64,000 nucleotides of DNA from Phyto melanocephala (GCA_941918925.1 OW799233.1:171720235-171784234); one strand, 5' to 3'. Counted from the stretch's first letter, positions 11,465-23,328 are shown. Program-made: numbers and translations. The notes: generated by a model from the sequence alone, not told the origin.

Positions 11465-12434
11465 CTTAAGTTATATTTTTTTTAATCAAATCAATTCGAG
11501 GATCTTTAACTTGCATTGAAAAACCTAAAAAAATACTTAATTTTTAAAACGTTTTTAATTTTATTATACAGCATTCAATTGAAAAATATTTTATGTCTCC
11601 ATTAAATTCTCTTTTCAAGTTTTGTAAATATTAAGCATCAAAATATCATTAATATAAATTTAAATGGTTTAATTGATTTTTATTTTTCACATACTTTTTC
11701 TTACAATACATTAATTTATATTTTTTCAAATAAATCATGCAGACAAATGTGTTGCATCTTTATCATCTTACTTTGGAAAAAAAAATTTAAAAATAATTGT
11801 GCCACACAATTTGTGAAATTTTTTATTTCTTGTCATTTTGCATACCAAACATAAAATAATTTTACCAGAATGTGTGTTTGCCTCAAGCGAAGTTTATGAA
11901 AAAAATTGAATTGTTGTTTTTGCAGTTAAAATAAGTAAATTTTTTATGCTGGTCGTAACACAAAGTTACTTGGCAAAATAGGAAGCAGACAGTGGAGATT
12001 TCGTACTTTCAGTATTTTTTTTTTTGTTTTGTTGTAGTACCCTACCGCCAGCATAGGTTAAAATTATAATGCGAAAAATTCAATTCCCAGCATAAAGTAT
12101 ATCACCCGGTCTTCAATAATCATATCATCCAAATTCTGTCCTTTTAATTAAAGTACAGATCACAGTTTACAATAAAATGCAATCAAATATTTTGCATGTA
12201 TAATTTAAAACGAACTTTTTTAATATTGCTTTTTATAAAATATCGCTTACAAAATCCTCCTAAATTAGTCTAACATTCTTCGTTTTACAAATGTTTTGAT
12301 TTTCACATCAGTAACTAATGAGTCTTAGCTGGCTGATCCACTCAATTTTAAATACAATTAATGCGAGGGAATAAAATATTTCGTTCCCAGAGTTTCAGCG
12401 CCACTTCCACTGGTCACTACTGATGTAATTTAAA
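11465..12434. other. Non-coding stretch
   Basis: AT-rich; no gag/pol remnant after the PBS and no other gene. Confidence 0.5.
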
Positions 12435-12659
12435 TTAGTGCTGGCAGGTATACCATTTTTTTTATATAATAAATGCACCTAAATGCGTTTTTTGACTATT
12501 TATAATAATCTGCAAACAAATAGAGTTAAGTTTCATGTAAAATAGGGTTTAGTTTCAAAAATAACTAAAATATAATAACGGTCAAACTTTGACCACTGGG
12601 TGACATACTGTAATAATATTTTTATTGGTAAGCCTGTTTTAACATTCTGATATATTTTT

Positions 12660-12696
12660 GTGATTCCCCCAAATTCTATTGTGATTCCCCCAAATT
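12660..12696. repeat. Tandem duplication of a 16-bp motif
   Basis: GTGATTCCCCCAAATT occurs at 12660-12675 and 12681-12696, spaced 21 bp apart, in the 5' non-coding part of the piggyBac-like element. It may be a transposase-binding repeat or simple slippage. Confidence 0.7.
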
Positions 12697-12825
12697 ATAT
12701 TTGCCGCTTCATATGGAGTTTACATTATTTCTGTGTTTTTCTTATTTATCTCGCCATATAACTAGTACATATTAGTTTTATTTTAGTTTGTGTTCAGTGT
12801 TTGATGTGTTTGCTTTGATAAAAAA

Positions 12826-13057
12826 ATGGAAAATCGGCGATATTTAGGATAAAAATTTTAGATGTGAAAGCACTCTAACAAATAATTTTGAGTCAGAAAA
12901 CGAAGAAGATGCTGCAGGAGTCACTGACATAGATTTACTGTATATTGCTAAAAATAAAATGCAATGGAGCGCATCTCCTTTAGATCGCCGCGTTGGAAGT
13001 TTAGCTGAGAATGTCATTTCCATACAACCAGGGCCAACTCGATTTGCCATATCCTGA
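12826..13057 (+). pseudogene. piggyBac transposase, N-terminal fragment
   Basis: ATG at 12826 begins MENRRYLG, then a +1 shift is needed to enter the main frame. That frame is acidic (FESENEEDAAGVTDIDLL), as piggyBac N-termini are. It then has KNKMQWSASP and ends SIQPGPTRFA before TGA at 13055-13057. A tryptophan region followed by PGPT is characteristic of piggyBac-derived proteins just before the transposase core. The core with the catalytic aspartates is missing, so no activity is expected. Confidence 0.65.
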
Positions 13058-13131
13058 TGCCACGATATTTTTTGTTATTTTTTTCCGCCAGTGTAAGAAA
13101 AAATAATAGTTGAAAATACAAACAAATATGA

Positions 13132-13479
13132 ATGAATGCATTTATATTACTTTCAGAAATCGATGTTTCTTGGGCACCAATTGATCCAAACAGTAGGAGA
13201 CCAAAATTTTTACGCCAGCAAAGTTTATCCTTGGCTCAAGAACACATGATAAAACGATCCGACTTACCTAAAAACAAATCATCCGCAGAGCTTCTGACTG
13301 AAATTAGAACATTAACTTCTAATTGTGTTGCATCTATGAGCGGTGTAACGAAAATCTTATCTACGATAAAACGTGGTATCTGTGGCTGCTGTAGATCCAA
13401 ATGTGATAATAAGTGCATCATATGCAGCAAAATTTATTTGCAAACTACAACGAAAAATAATTTGCTCATCCTGTACTGA
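13132..13479 (+). pseudogene. piggyBac transposase, C-terminal fragment
   Basis: The 115-codon frame starts NAFILLSEIDVSW, continues RPKFLRQQSLSLAQEHMIKR, and ends with a cysteine cluster (CGCCRSKCDNKCIICSK). This is the order found in piggyBac proteins: last helix of the catalytic domain, linker, then the zinc-binding C-terminal cysteine-rich domain that recognises the element ends. It keeps five or six of the expected metal ligands. The junction with the N-terminal fragment lies between 13058 and 13131. Confidence 0.65.
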
Positions 13480-13754
13480 GATTTTTTTAACGATTTATCC
13501 ACCATTTCTTTGAATTTGTTCATAAGAATAAAACAATAAATATGGGTGGCCCAAATTGTCCCAAACCTAAGATACGTAACTTTTTATTTTTTATCTTTCA
13601 CTTATCATAGATAATTGAAAATTTGTTAGAAACAATACAATAAAAAAATACCGCGTAAGCTAAAGTTTTATGTTTATATTTTGAACGGTTGCGAAGTTAA
13701 AGCAAAAAGAAAAAAAAATTTACCAAAATGGTCCAAACCTACCAGCAGGGTTAA

Positions 13755-14239
13755 GATCAAAATTTGATTAATTGTCTAATTAAACTATTGAAAATTTGCA
13801 TTTAAGTAAAACATACATTTATTGGTATTTCTAGAAACGATTACAAGCTGAGCGAGTATTAATCGTTCAGTTAATAGGCTTGTATTGTTTTATTGAATTG
13901 CTCTTAGTATCGTTAAAATAAGTGTTTTAGTTAGTAAAAACGTACTGTTGTCTCCTTTTCTCTGAAACAACATATTCAATGAATTATATTGCCTCCGTAA
14001 AAATCCATTTTCTATAGATTTCTATTACACGGTACTCTACGATACATTTTTAATAAACAGTAACACTTGTTGCTTAAGCGAAAGATTTTATCAACTGATT
14101 TATAACATAACGATATAAAATCTACTCAGCAAAATAATACATTAGAAAATAATGAAATAAAAGTGCTAGAAAACAGATCTTTACTACATACAATTTGGCA
14201 TATTAACCCATTACTTTAACACGGCGATATCATTGGGGG
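13755..14239. other. Non-coding stretch
   Basis: AT-rich sequence flanking the piggyBac-like element; nothing recognised. Confidence 0.5.
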
Positions 14240-14392
14240 CAAGTATATACTACCCTCGCTTACAAATAGGAACTAAAAAGAGTACTTACCACCCTCGTTT
14301 ACAAATAGAGAGTCGCATAAGTACCTATTACAGTCTCTTGTAAATAGGAACTTAAATAAGTACTTTTATAAAAATAAATAAGTACTTGATTT
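14240..14392. repeat. Three-unit degenerate tandem repeat, about 55 bp
   Basis: The pattern AAGTAYTTACYACCCTCGYT-TACAAATAG appears at about 14239, 14278 and, more diverged (ATTACAGTCTCTTGTAAATAGG), at 14328. Each unit is followed by an AAGTACT-like spacer. Confidence 0.55.
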
Positions 14393-14749
14393 AAATAACC
14401 TAAATAACCCATTAATATTATGAACTTACGGAAGTCGTTTGGTTCTTCTAAGAACCAAAATTCGATTAGATTCTTCTGCGATACGTTAATTTGAAATTAA
14501 ATAATCAGTGAAGTTCTATAAGTCATCACTTTGTTAATAAAATGTTTTGCATTTGTTATCAAAATCATTATTACTTTTACAATAAGTGCGTTAAACTCAA
14601 CGAGAATTATAAAAAGTTATGTATTTTCTTAAATGGCTTCTAGCAAATTTCGTTATTAGAAATTGTATTGTGTGTGTATCTAAATGCTAAAATACATGTC
14701 CTATTTTTTACATCTGACTTTAAAATTTTTGAGACATACATATGTAAAG

Positions 14750-15010
14750 CAACCGTCGCTGACTGCTTTCCAGCAGCAGAGATTTCTGCCAACGGCTGTT
14801 GTCAGATGTTTTGACAGAAGAAAATAGAGCGCGCTCTAATTGAACTTTTGTCAGATGTCTCCTCACATGTTTTTTTTACAGAAGTAATGTTTAAAGGTAA
14901 CACACGACATGTTCATATTAAGCAGTGTGGAATTTGACAAGTCAGATGTCAAAAATATGCCGTGTATTAGCTTCTTAAGCAAATGTCTGAAAATAAGTAC
15001 TTACGTATCA
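14750..15010 (+). repeat. Dispersed repeat family R1, copy A
   Basis: Shares, in order, CAGCAGCAGAGATTTCTGCC, a GTCAGATG block, TTTAAAGGT, TTTGACAAGTCA and CCGTGTATTAGCT with the reverse complement of 28920-29160. It is about 250 bp with no coding potential; probably an old MITE or SINE-like repeat. Confidence 0.55.
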
Positions 15011-15146
15011 CATTATAAACCAAGTCATTACAAAAATACTTCTAAGTAAGACATACGATATTTAATAATCATTGAAAAGTATGTATGTTGTTTAGTAAGA
15101 GCAAGTCATTACTCAGTTTTTGCGGGGTATTAAGTGAACCATGAGT

Positions 15147-17060
15147 ATATGGGTCAATTTCAAAAAAACGTACACATCGAGTTTTTATTTTCTTATTTTT
15201 AAAGTTTTTCCAATTCGCCGATAAGAATGGCCAACTTATGTAGAAATTGATGAAGATTCCGGTGGTACTTTTAGGCTCTCAAAAAGATCAATATTTTTTG
15301 AATTTTTTTAGGTTTTCTATGATTTCTATCTTGAGCGTCACACACCAAATATGTATAAAAAATCGCTAAAAATGCAAAAATATTTAAAATTCAAGCTTAC
15401 TACGATGTTCTTTTGTTTCTCAAGATTGACTTTTGCGAAAATCACCTTTTCGATTATACACACAAAATCACGATTCACCTTGATTTTTAATTTTTTTTTA
15501 AAAGTGACTAGTTATTTTAAAATTTTAAGATGAAAATATGTAAATTTTTGGTAAAAAAAGACTTGAGCTTAGAGGTTACTTGCAAAGTAATAGGCTTGTA
15601 ACAATTTATTTAAAAAAAAATTAATTATAAGCGTTTTAAGGAAAAAAAAACTAAGTGTGACGCTCAAGATATTTTGTGACGATCAAGAGATTTTGTTGCA
15701 CGTAAACAAGATATAATGCCAAATTTAAAGTTTAACGAAAAAAAGTTTATTCTTTTTTAAAAAGTAAGTAAAAAAAAAACAAAAAATCTTAAAAAAAAAA
15801 ATTTTTCATACAAAACTAAACATATACATATTGTTTAATGTCTTTAACAAAACTGGAAAAAAGGAAGTAATTCTTGAAGAAACTTAGACACATATATAAA
15901 TATTTGACGCAAAACAATAACTTAACTTAATTTAATTTATAAATTTTCATTCGAATTCTTATTCTGAATCTGTATAAACTTCACGAAATTACAAGCGGCT
16001 TTGTTTTTTTTTTATTCTCATTAATTTTTACCACTTTCGAATTAAGTTTGTGGCAGTTGCATAAATTTCCGGTCCCCCAGAGGTTGCAAAAGCACGATTA
16101 AACTCAAATATACCACGATTATACCTTTCTTTCTTCTTTCTTTTATATTCGTCATTACGCGCTTTATCGAGCTTAATTTTCTCTCGATATCTTTGTGCTC
16201 TTTCAGCCGCCATTAATTTTGTTGTTTTACTCTTAAAAATAAAAAAAATAAAATCATAATTAAGCATTTTAAGCTATGAAGCAATATATATCAAAAGTGA
16301 TGCTCATGAAATATTTGCCTATTCTGGTTCTTTTTCGTAGGCAATTTACTTCTCAAACTCACAAATTATAAAAAAATGAGTTGAAACCATGTAAACAATG
16401 ATTGTCAACTTCAATTTTTTACATTTAATATATTCACTTTTAAAAAAATTAGCGTGACGCTCATGAAATTTTATCGCGCCCTTACCATGGTGTTCACAAA
16501 AACTACGCAAATGCACACTTTTTTACAAAGATTTTTTTTCGCTTTTTCACTTTTGTAATAATCAAGGTTTGTACTTTCCTTACGTTATTTACTTTATTTA
16601 AATGCAAATTGAAAACTAGTAATATTACTTGAATTAAAAAAAAGTGACGCTCAATGCAAATTGTGGGGACAACCTTTCTTTGCAACACCAAATTCGCACT
16701 AATTCAGTTTTGACGACTATAACAAATGAAAACACAAGAAAGAAACTCAATAATTCGAAAACTGTCATTAAATGTTGCCTATTTACTTTTTTCTGGATTT
16801 TATTTAATTTTGTTTACTAAAAATTCTAACGGGGGACACATGCTTTTGTATGGAAGGTGTCCGAGGGAGAAACAAAACACCATTCTGAATAAACAAAAAA
16901 ACAAACATACAAATTTGAGAACTACGTTTTTTGTTACATATTCCTTGCTGATCACTCTCAAACTTTTTATTTTTTTTTTGTTGTTTTTTTTTTTTACCTA
17001 AAATAGTAGTGTAAAGTGCGGGGACACAAAAATTGCGTTTTTGTTGAAATTGACCCATAT
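15147..17060. mobile_element. 1.9-kb element with 17-bp terminal inverted repeats, superfamily unknown
   Basis: ATATGGGTCAATTTCAA at 15147-15163 is matched perfectly by TTGAAATTGACCCATAT at 17044-17060, and similarity continues inwards as AAAAACG. The terminal ATAT could be a 4-bp target duplication or part of the repeat. Inside are at least six copies of GTGACGCTCA or close variants (15330-15341 inverted; 15657, 15676, 16297, 16454 and 16644 direct), several GGGGACA motifs (about 16667, 16832, 17019) and a small basic ORF at 16028-16213. The ordered internal repeats and matched ends argue for a DNA transposon or its deletion derivative. Confidence 0.55.
16028..16213 (-). CDS. Small basic helical ORF inside the 15147-17060 element
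   Basis: The proposed start is the ATG at 16213, giving about 61 residues beginning MAAERAQRYREKIKLDKARN. Upstream codons are Phe/Ile/Lys-rich and less protein-like. The first half is a charged helix (ERAQRYREKIK ... DEYKRKKKERYNRG), then FNRAFATSGGPE and a C-terminus LIRKW. Similar 'AERQRxYRExxK' openings occur in predicted invertebrate proteins of unknown function that seem transposon-linked; this is from memory. It could be the first exon of a longer protein or a remnant. No enzymatic motif is visible. Confidence 0.35.
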   Translation of the reverse strand: MAAERAQRYREKIKLDKARNDEYKRKKKERYNRGIFEFNRAFATSGGPEIYATATNLIRKW

Positions 17061-19334
17061 GCATTTTATTCTTTTAACTTTTAATATTGGACAATTTACA
17101 TAAACATTTTAAAAGCATTTTCATATATATGTTCCCGTAATTCCTATAAGGAGCATAGGGCCGTAAAAAAAAGCATTTTCACAAAAAAGAAATATTTGAA
17201 AAAAAATGGTTGAAAATTGCAAGAAAAAAAATTAATAACACAGAAATTAAATTTAAAAGGATATACGAGTATGAGTCTAGCCAGGCCATATGTGTTGTAA
17301 ATGTGATGTGTGCAGTAAAGCATTCGAATAAGTCTTAATATATTTTCCAGAATTTCCTTTTAAAGTATTCATGGCCAACTAAACTTCAGGAGGTTATCTA
17401 AAATAGCGTTTCAAATGAAGTTTCAAAAGTTTTGACCGAAATCATGCGGAAGACGAAGGGTTAACATTCAGTCTATAATTATAAATATTTTTTTTTATTA
17501 AAATTTTTTTTTAACCCCTTTATATGACAATCGTTATAATTATTACTTTTGGGAGAGAAATTGCTACAAATAAATTTTATAGTGATAATAAAATTTCTGC
17601 AATAAAAATTTGTTACAGATATTTCTTTATGCTGTATTGTAGGATACATTATGATCGAGCTGGTGCGACTACTTAATAAATTCTTACTTTTTTCGCTTTC
17701 ATGGTTTGTAAGGATTTATCTCCTTTTTTATTAAAATTTTCTTTTAGTTACTGCATTTTGTAAAATAAAAATTTATTTTTTTTGGTTGCCGTAAAAGTGT
17801 TGGTTTTTCTTTTCCCTACATAACTTCGTTATAGATACTGTTTTCTATAACCAAGAAATACAATAGTAGTTACTACTTGTTGTATTAAGTAACATCAAAA
17901 CTGTTAAAAAACAGCACGTTTTTAAACACAACAAAACAAGTAACAGCATCGGCATAAACAAAAATGGCTGAAAGAAAAAATTATTTTCTTTTACGTTGGC
18001 CAATACGGATATTGCACACTCAGAAATTTAACAGTTACTCTTGATTTTAAAGCTTCGAAAACTGACAGATTTTCTCTATTGAATGACAAAATTTTTATTC
18101 GAATACAACAAAATTTTGTTGATTATAAATTTAAATTTGTCACTTATTTTAAGACTACTTTTATTATAGTTAATTTTTTTAAACTTATTTTGTTGCAAAT
18201 TGTAAATTTAATTTGAGATTTTTCTGTAAGTCAACTTCCGGCTAATAGTAGAAAAATACAGTAACGACTAATGCAAGTTAAAAGCAAAATCAACTAAATC
18301 AAGTGAATTATTGAGTAAAAAAATAAATCTGTACGCGTGAACAACATCAGCAGTACGTGTACAAAAAAAAATAAATAAAAGAAAACACACACACAAGGAT
18401 AACGTCAAATGCTATAATTCTTGGTAAATAAAAGATGAAGAAAAAATAGGGAACATTTCCTTTAGCTATAAATTCCATAACACAATAAAACAATTTCTCA
18501 CAGCACTGCATAACAACGTAAAGTCCAATAAAATACATGACTCTAAATATCAGATAACAATTTTAATACACAATTTCTCTTTGCCTTCTTCATCTTTTTT
18601 CTTTTAATATTTTAATGCATCTCACAAATCATGTAGTGCTTAACACTTTTGACATAACCCCAGCAACTGTCACTCCCATGATTATTGACTTGAAAAGCTT
18701 CATAAGCTCCATACGCAGCGATGTACATGTGCAAGTCTTTCATACGACTGCCGCTTTGTGTGTTCAGTTCAAATTATTTAATATTTAATTATTCTCTTGT
18801 TTTTTTGCTTTTATTGTTTCCCCTCTTTTTGTTGTAAGTGTTTACAAGAAACACATGCATTTGTGTTAATGCATCAATAAATAAATCAATTAAAAATTTT
18901 AATAATGCACTGCGCATCATTGCCTCTGTTGCAGTTCATCTGGCTGTCACAATCCACTTGTAAGCTTCTTTAGGATTATGGGGTGTTATATGACGAGATC
19001 AAGCAGCTTTGAAGAAATGGCGTAAAAATGGTCAAATATTTAAAGAAAATATAAATAAATAAAAAAAAAAATTTAAACAAACAGACAAATAAACAACTAA
19101 AATTCGAAATAGTCACAGTGGTTAGAAAAGACGTTAACAAAACGAAAATTTTTTTTTATTTATTCTTTTAAAGATACGCTACAAGAAAATTGAAATTTGC
19201 AAGAACCTGTCCTAATGAACAAGCAAAAAGAGATTCATATTTATTGAGCTTAAGAAGATATTAGTTACCAAGGATGATAAAAACATAATTACTCATTGCG
19301 CATGTTTGTGGTAATTTAAAAAAAAACCTGGCAT
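17061..19334. other. Long non-coding stretch
   Basis: AT-rich with no supported gene. The part from 18590 to 18970 is less AT-rich and free of recognisable repeats, so it is the likeliest place here for unique (possibly regulatory or intronic) host sequence. That is inference only. Confidence 0.45.
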
Positions 19335-19433
19335 CAAATTACGGCATTCGATCACGATCGAAATTTTACTCGAACGATCGAGTTCGCTGTGCTTTAGGTA
19401 TAGGGATTCGAAGAAGAATTTTCAAATTTCGAT
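19335..19433 (+). mobile_element. Palindromic MITE family M1, truncated copy
   Basis: Contains AATTACGGCATTCGATCACG, then CTCGAACGATCGAGTT, CTGTGCTTTAGGTATAG and CAAATTTCGATCA. The same order is found in the reverse complement of the complete copy at 29168-29297. The last ~25 bp (the right arm GCCGTAATTCGG) are missing. Confidence 0.65.
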
Positions 19434-19532
19434 CAGTAAATTACCATTTACTTTTATTCTCCTATAATTTATATCGATCTGTTTTAATGCTGGGATTTTT
19501 CCAATATTAAAACCTAGTAAGCCAGCCAACAG

Positions 19533-20713
19533 TCCAACCTCTATAATTTTGAACATGGAAAGGCAACTGGAATGGTATTACTCGATATTAAGGCTGATTT
19601 TGATTCAGTGTGGCACAATGGACTAATCTTTAAGATGACAAACTTCAACTTTCCAATAGGAATAATTAAAATTATTCAAAGTTTCCTTAAGGACAGATCA
19701 TTTTGTGTTTACATAGGCTCCACCCACTCGCAAAAACGATGCAAAAAAATATTGCAGCAGGATGCCCACAGGGCTCCTGTTTGTCGCCAATCTTATACAA
19801 TATTTTTACAGCGGACTTTCCAGCAGTAAATTATTGCGAAACTTCAATATTCGCTGACGATACAGCTGTATTATGCTCTGATGTTTTTGCCGCTGACGTT
19901 ATATCAAAACTGGAAGCTGCATTAAAAGAAATTCACAAATTCTTCACGAAATGGAAAATAATGATAAATACTCAAAAGACACAAGCAATATACTTTACGA
20001 GAAGGCGAAAATCATGTTTTCTACCACAAAACTCAATATATTTCAACAACCACACAATAAGTTGGGAAAGCAGTGCAAAATATTTAGGAGTCATACTTTA
20101 AATTTAAAATTAAATTTAGAGTTATATTTAAAAATCACGTCCCATATATTGTTGACAAGATAAATAAGTCTGCAAAAATATTGTACGCTTTTATAAATCG
20201 AAATTTAAAACTGAACATTGAGAATAAAAAGCTTATATTAAAATCAGTTTTTCATGCGTTAATGTTCTACGCTGCTCCTGTAGGGTCATCATCTGCTCAA
20301 TGTCACATCAAAAAACTGCAAACAGCTGAAAACAAGTTATTGAAAATTATCTACAATCTACCTTGGCACTACTCAACAAACCGTCTCCATGCACTTGCAA
20401 ATATCGATCACATTATAGATAGAATTGAGAGATTGACATCAAGTTTTAAAACCCGATGTCTCACATCAGAATATGCACATATTAATGAGTTGATCTCAGC
20501 GTAACAAAAATCAGAAAGGTTTTTTCGTTGCTAAATTTTCCTTCACACTATATTATATTACAAATAGTTAGCGTTCATATTAGAAATAGATTTTGCACAG
20601 AAAGAACAAACTAGAAAAGGAATTAAAAATTCCTAAACTCTTTAGATAAATTATATTTCAGATGATAGATGTACATTATATTAAATAGTAAATAAAGAAA
20701 TTGAATTGAATTG
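19533..20713 (+). pseudogene. Jockey-type LINE, reverse transcriptase to 3' end
   Basis: The RT is spread over three frames. First 19533-about 19740 (TGMVLLDIKADFDSVWHNGL, RT motif A), then 19703-20101 (AAGCPQGSCLSPILYNI, then IFADDTAV with the catalytic FADD, then KTQAIYF and AKYLGVIL), then about 20130-20504 (NHVPYIVDKINKSAK ... SVFHALMFYAAPVG ... ENKLLKIIYNLPW). Two frameshifts, near 19740 and 20100, disable it. The endonuclease and N-terminal RT parts are absent. After the stop, about 200 bp end in AAATAAAGAAATTGAATTGA, a short A-rich 3' end as in jockey-clade elements. The clade assignment is from the motif pattern. Confidence 0.8.
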
Positions 20714-21065
20714 ACAAAATATGGCTTCTACAAACACAAGTGTGTTAATGCTAGAGTTAAAAACGTTTTACTAACTAAAACATTTCCGAAATATATGGTC
20801 AAATTTATATGTACATATGTGGTACGTAAATTTATAATTTTTAATTTTTACCATCAATCCCATCTCTTAAATAAAAGATTTCTATCCATTTAATTTCAAA
20901 CTGTTACGCTTGCACCATGGTACAAGAAAACCAGGTAAACTCATCCCTATAATAAGAACAAAAATACAAAAACAGTATGCAATTTGATTTTGTACAAATC
21001 GCCAGATATATTTTTATTTTTCTTTAACATATGTCAGGGATGGAAATTTAAAAATTTTTACGTTA

Positions 21066-21100
21066 TGAAATTTTATTTATTTATTTATTTATTTATTACT
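21066..21100. repeat. (TTTA)n tail of the CR1-type LINE
   Basis: About eight ATTT units. On the minus strand this is a (TAAA)n tail about 230 bp after the pseudogene stop, as expected for the 3' terminus of the LINE at 21332-22298. Confidence 0.7.
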
Positions 21101-21331
21101 TCTGTTATTACAATACAATAAGAACAAGTCTTATATTAAAGTATTGCTTAGTTATTTGGCATATTTATTGATATGTAAATATTATCGTAAATTTAAACAA
21201 TAATAATAATTATTAAAAAAATAAAAAATAAAAAATAACAATCAAATAAAAATAATAACAACTAACAATTTTAATTTAATTTATTTATAATTAACATAAG
21301 GCAAAAGTGCTTATTTAGAAGGTAAAAATAA

Positions 21332-22298
21332 TTACGCAAAGTGCATATATATGGCAGATTTGAAATGTCTTGCATTGCTAATAGTTTGTGTTTGAGGGAG
21401 TAATTGGCTCCAAAGACGAATTGAATTAATGAAAAAGTGTTGCTCAGATATCGCTTTTGTATACTTAATGCTATTTATCTTGTTACCTCTATTCGACCTT
21501 GAGAATTTTATTTTTTCATAGAGATATGGTGGTTGTCGGTTGTATATTATTTTATGCAAGAAGATAAGTGTTCGGAATTTTAATAAATTATCAAAGGTGA
21601 CATTATAAATTTTATATGCAAATCGAGAAATGCTTTCATATCTTCTAACACCAAAAATATGTCTTGCAATGTTATTATATGTTACATTCAGCCTTCGTCT
21701 ACATTCAGCATTACAACTAGCAAATAGCTCGCAACCACACATTAGAGTTGGCAGTAAAGACGTTTTGGCAAGTAGCATTCGGTGTAAAATGTGTCGGTGT
21801 AAAATGTTGCGACATCCGTAGGTTTCTTAACATAGAAAATGTTTTTCCACAGTTTATTTTAATATGATCTGACCAATTAAGTTCATTATTAAAAGTTACA
21901 CCAAGATTTTTTGCAGTGTCTACACAGTTTATAGTTGTGTTATAAATCTGTATTGGCGGAGGATACACTGTAAGGTGTCTCGATGATTTAATCACAAAAG
22001 CAACAGATTTCCATGGGTTTAAACTCAAGCCGTTTGCAGATGCCCATAAATAAATTTGATGTAGATCTTGGTTTATTAGTTGTACACAATTAGATGCGTC
22101 TGTAACATTACACCTTATATACAGTTGCACATCATCAGCATACATTTGTATTTGACAATGGTTTATTTGCAAACGTAGATCATTAGCGTATATAGAGTAT
22201 AACAGTGGCCCAAGAATCGATCCTTGGGGTACTCCTCGTGGCATCATACAACTTCTAGAGACAGTTTTTTTTGTAGTATACGCTTTAACCTCTATCAC
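21332..22298 (-). pseudogene. CR1/jockey-superfamily LINE, reverse transcriptase fragment
   Basis: The first frame (22298 to about 21780) carries GVPQGSILGPLLYSIYANDL (RT motif B), QMYADDVQLYI with the catalytic YADD, and LSLNPWKSVAFVI then KNLGVTF. It breaks near 21780, next to a 15-bp tandem duplication (GGTGTAAAATG twice). The second frame (21778-21332) continues MLLAKTSLLPTLMCGCELF ... NNIARHIFGVRR ... LLKFRTLIFLHKII and ends IYMHFA. The endonuclease and RT motif A are lost. The exact clade (CR1, Kiri or other) is uncertain. Confidence 0.8.
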
Positions 22299-22508
22299 CT
22301 AGGTATGAGGATAAGAGTTTTGCGTCAATAATTTTATTTTGTTATTACTTTTTAAATATTTTTGTAGTAAAAAATTATTTTTTATTTCTGAATACTAAGT
22401 AAATATAATATAATAAACAATAATAATCAAAGTATGAGTAAAATAAATTTTCCAGCCCTGTATTATTTATTTTTTTGTTATAAATATTTTTGCTAAGTAT
22501 TTGCTTTT

Positions 22509-23328
22509 TATACCCTTCACACAGTGAAAAAGGGTATATATAGGTTTGTCATTCCGTGTGAAATTTCTACAATTTTGATTTCCAACCCCATAAAGTATAT
22601 ATTTTCTGAAAGCTTATGAATATGGGAGTCGATTAAGCCCTGTCAGTCTGTCCGTCTGACCGTCTGTCCGTGTGTATGTTGAAATCAACTTTTTGTAGCC
22701 CCCCGACATCGCTTGGACTCGGGTGAGGCATTAAAATATCGGAAATATTCGGGAGTAGATCGGTATTGAAAATCAGAAACATCGGTACATAAACAACTGA
22801 GATATGAGCAAAAACCCACGACCACCTCGATTTTTTTTCTCAAAAACAACATAACAACAACATACATACAAACGTGTATACTGGTTAGAGAAAACGTGGC
22901 ATCGAATCCCAGCTGAGGCAAAAAAAAATTTTTTAAAATATTTTTTTTTTAATTTATTTTTTTATTTATTTTTTTATTTATTTTTTTATTTTTTATTTAA
23001 TATATTATTTATATTTTTATTATTTGTTTTTTCATTTTTTTTTCAAATATTTTTTTTTGTTTTATATTTATTATATATATTTAAATTATTTAAAAAAAAA
23101 ATTTTTTTTATAAATTTTTTTTTTAATTTTTTTTTAAAATTTTTTTTTTAATTTTTTTTTATAATTTATAATTTTACAATGGGATGTTTTTATATACATA
23201 TGTATGTTTTTTATATGTATGTACGTATATCGTATGGAATGGTGATACAAACTACTGTTATTGCATGATTACACGTTGTGAAGGGTATATAAGATTCGGC
23301 ACGGCCGAATATAGCGCTTTTACTTGTT
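22509..23328 (+). mobile_element. Helentron-like repeat, copy 2
   Basis: Nearly complete: TATACCCTTCACACAGTG at the left end, CTGTCCGTCTGACCGTCTGT block, tRNA-like segment at 22880-22920, about 240 bp of A/T homopolymers, TGTGAAGGGTATA, CGGCACGGCCGAATATAGCG hairpin end and final ACTTGTT. It is flanked by T-rich sequence on the left. The ORFs at 22685-22921 and 23184-23417 are spurious frames of the repeat. Confidence 0.8.

Larger units (their letters stand above)
12435..13754 (+). mobile_element. Internally deleted piggyBac-like element
   Basis: The right end reads CCTACCAGCAGGG followed by TTAA (13751-13754), the piggyBac target. Near the left end TGCTGGCAGGT at about 12439 mirrors it (TGCTGGTAGGT on the other strand), next to a TTAA at 12430-12433. 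Between them are an N-terminal and a C-terminal piece of a piggyBac-family transposase (12826-13057 and 13132-13479) but no catalytic core. This is a typical deletion derivative that could be moved only by a transposase supplied elsewhere. The left terminal few bases have drifted. Confidence 0.65.

Noticed and set aside
14240..14392. Spaced repeats as a CRISPR array
   Set aside because: There are only three diverged units, in a eukaryotic sequence with no cas genes; an eroded minisatellite explains it.
22921..23160. A/T homopolymer block as a centromeric or origin sequence
   Set aside because: It recurs at the same internal position of each young Helentron-like copy, so it belongs to the transposon.
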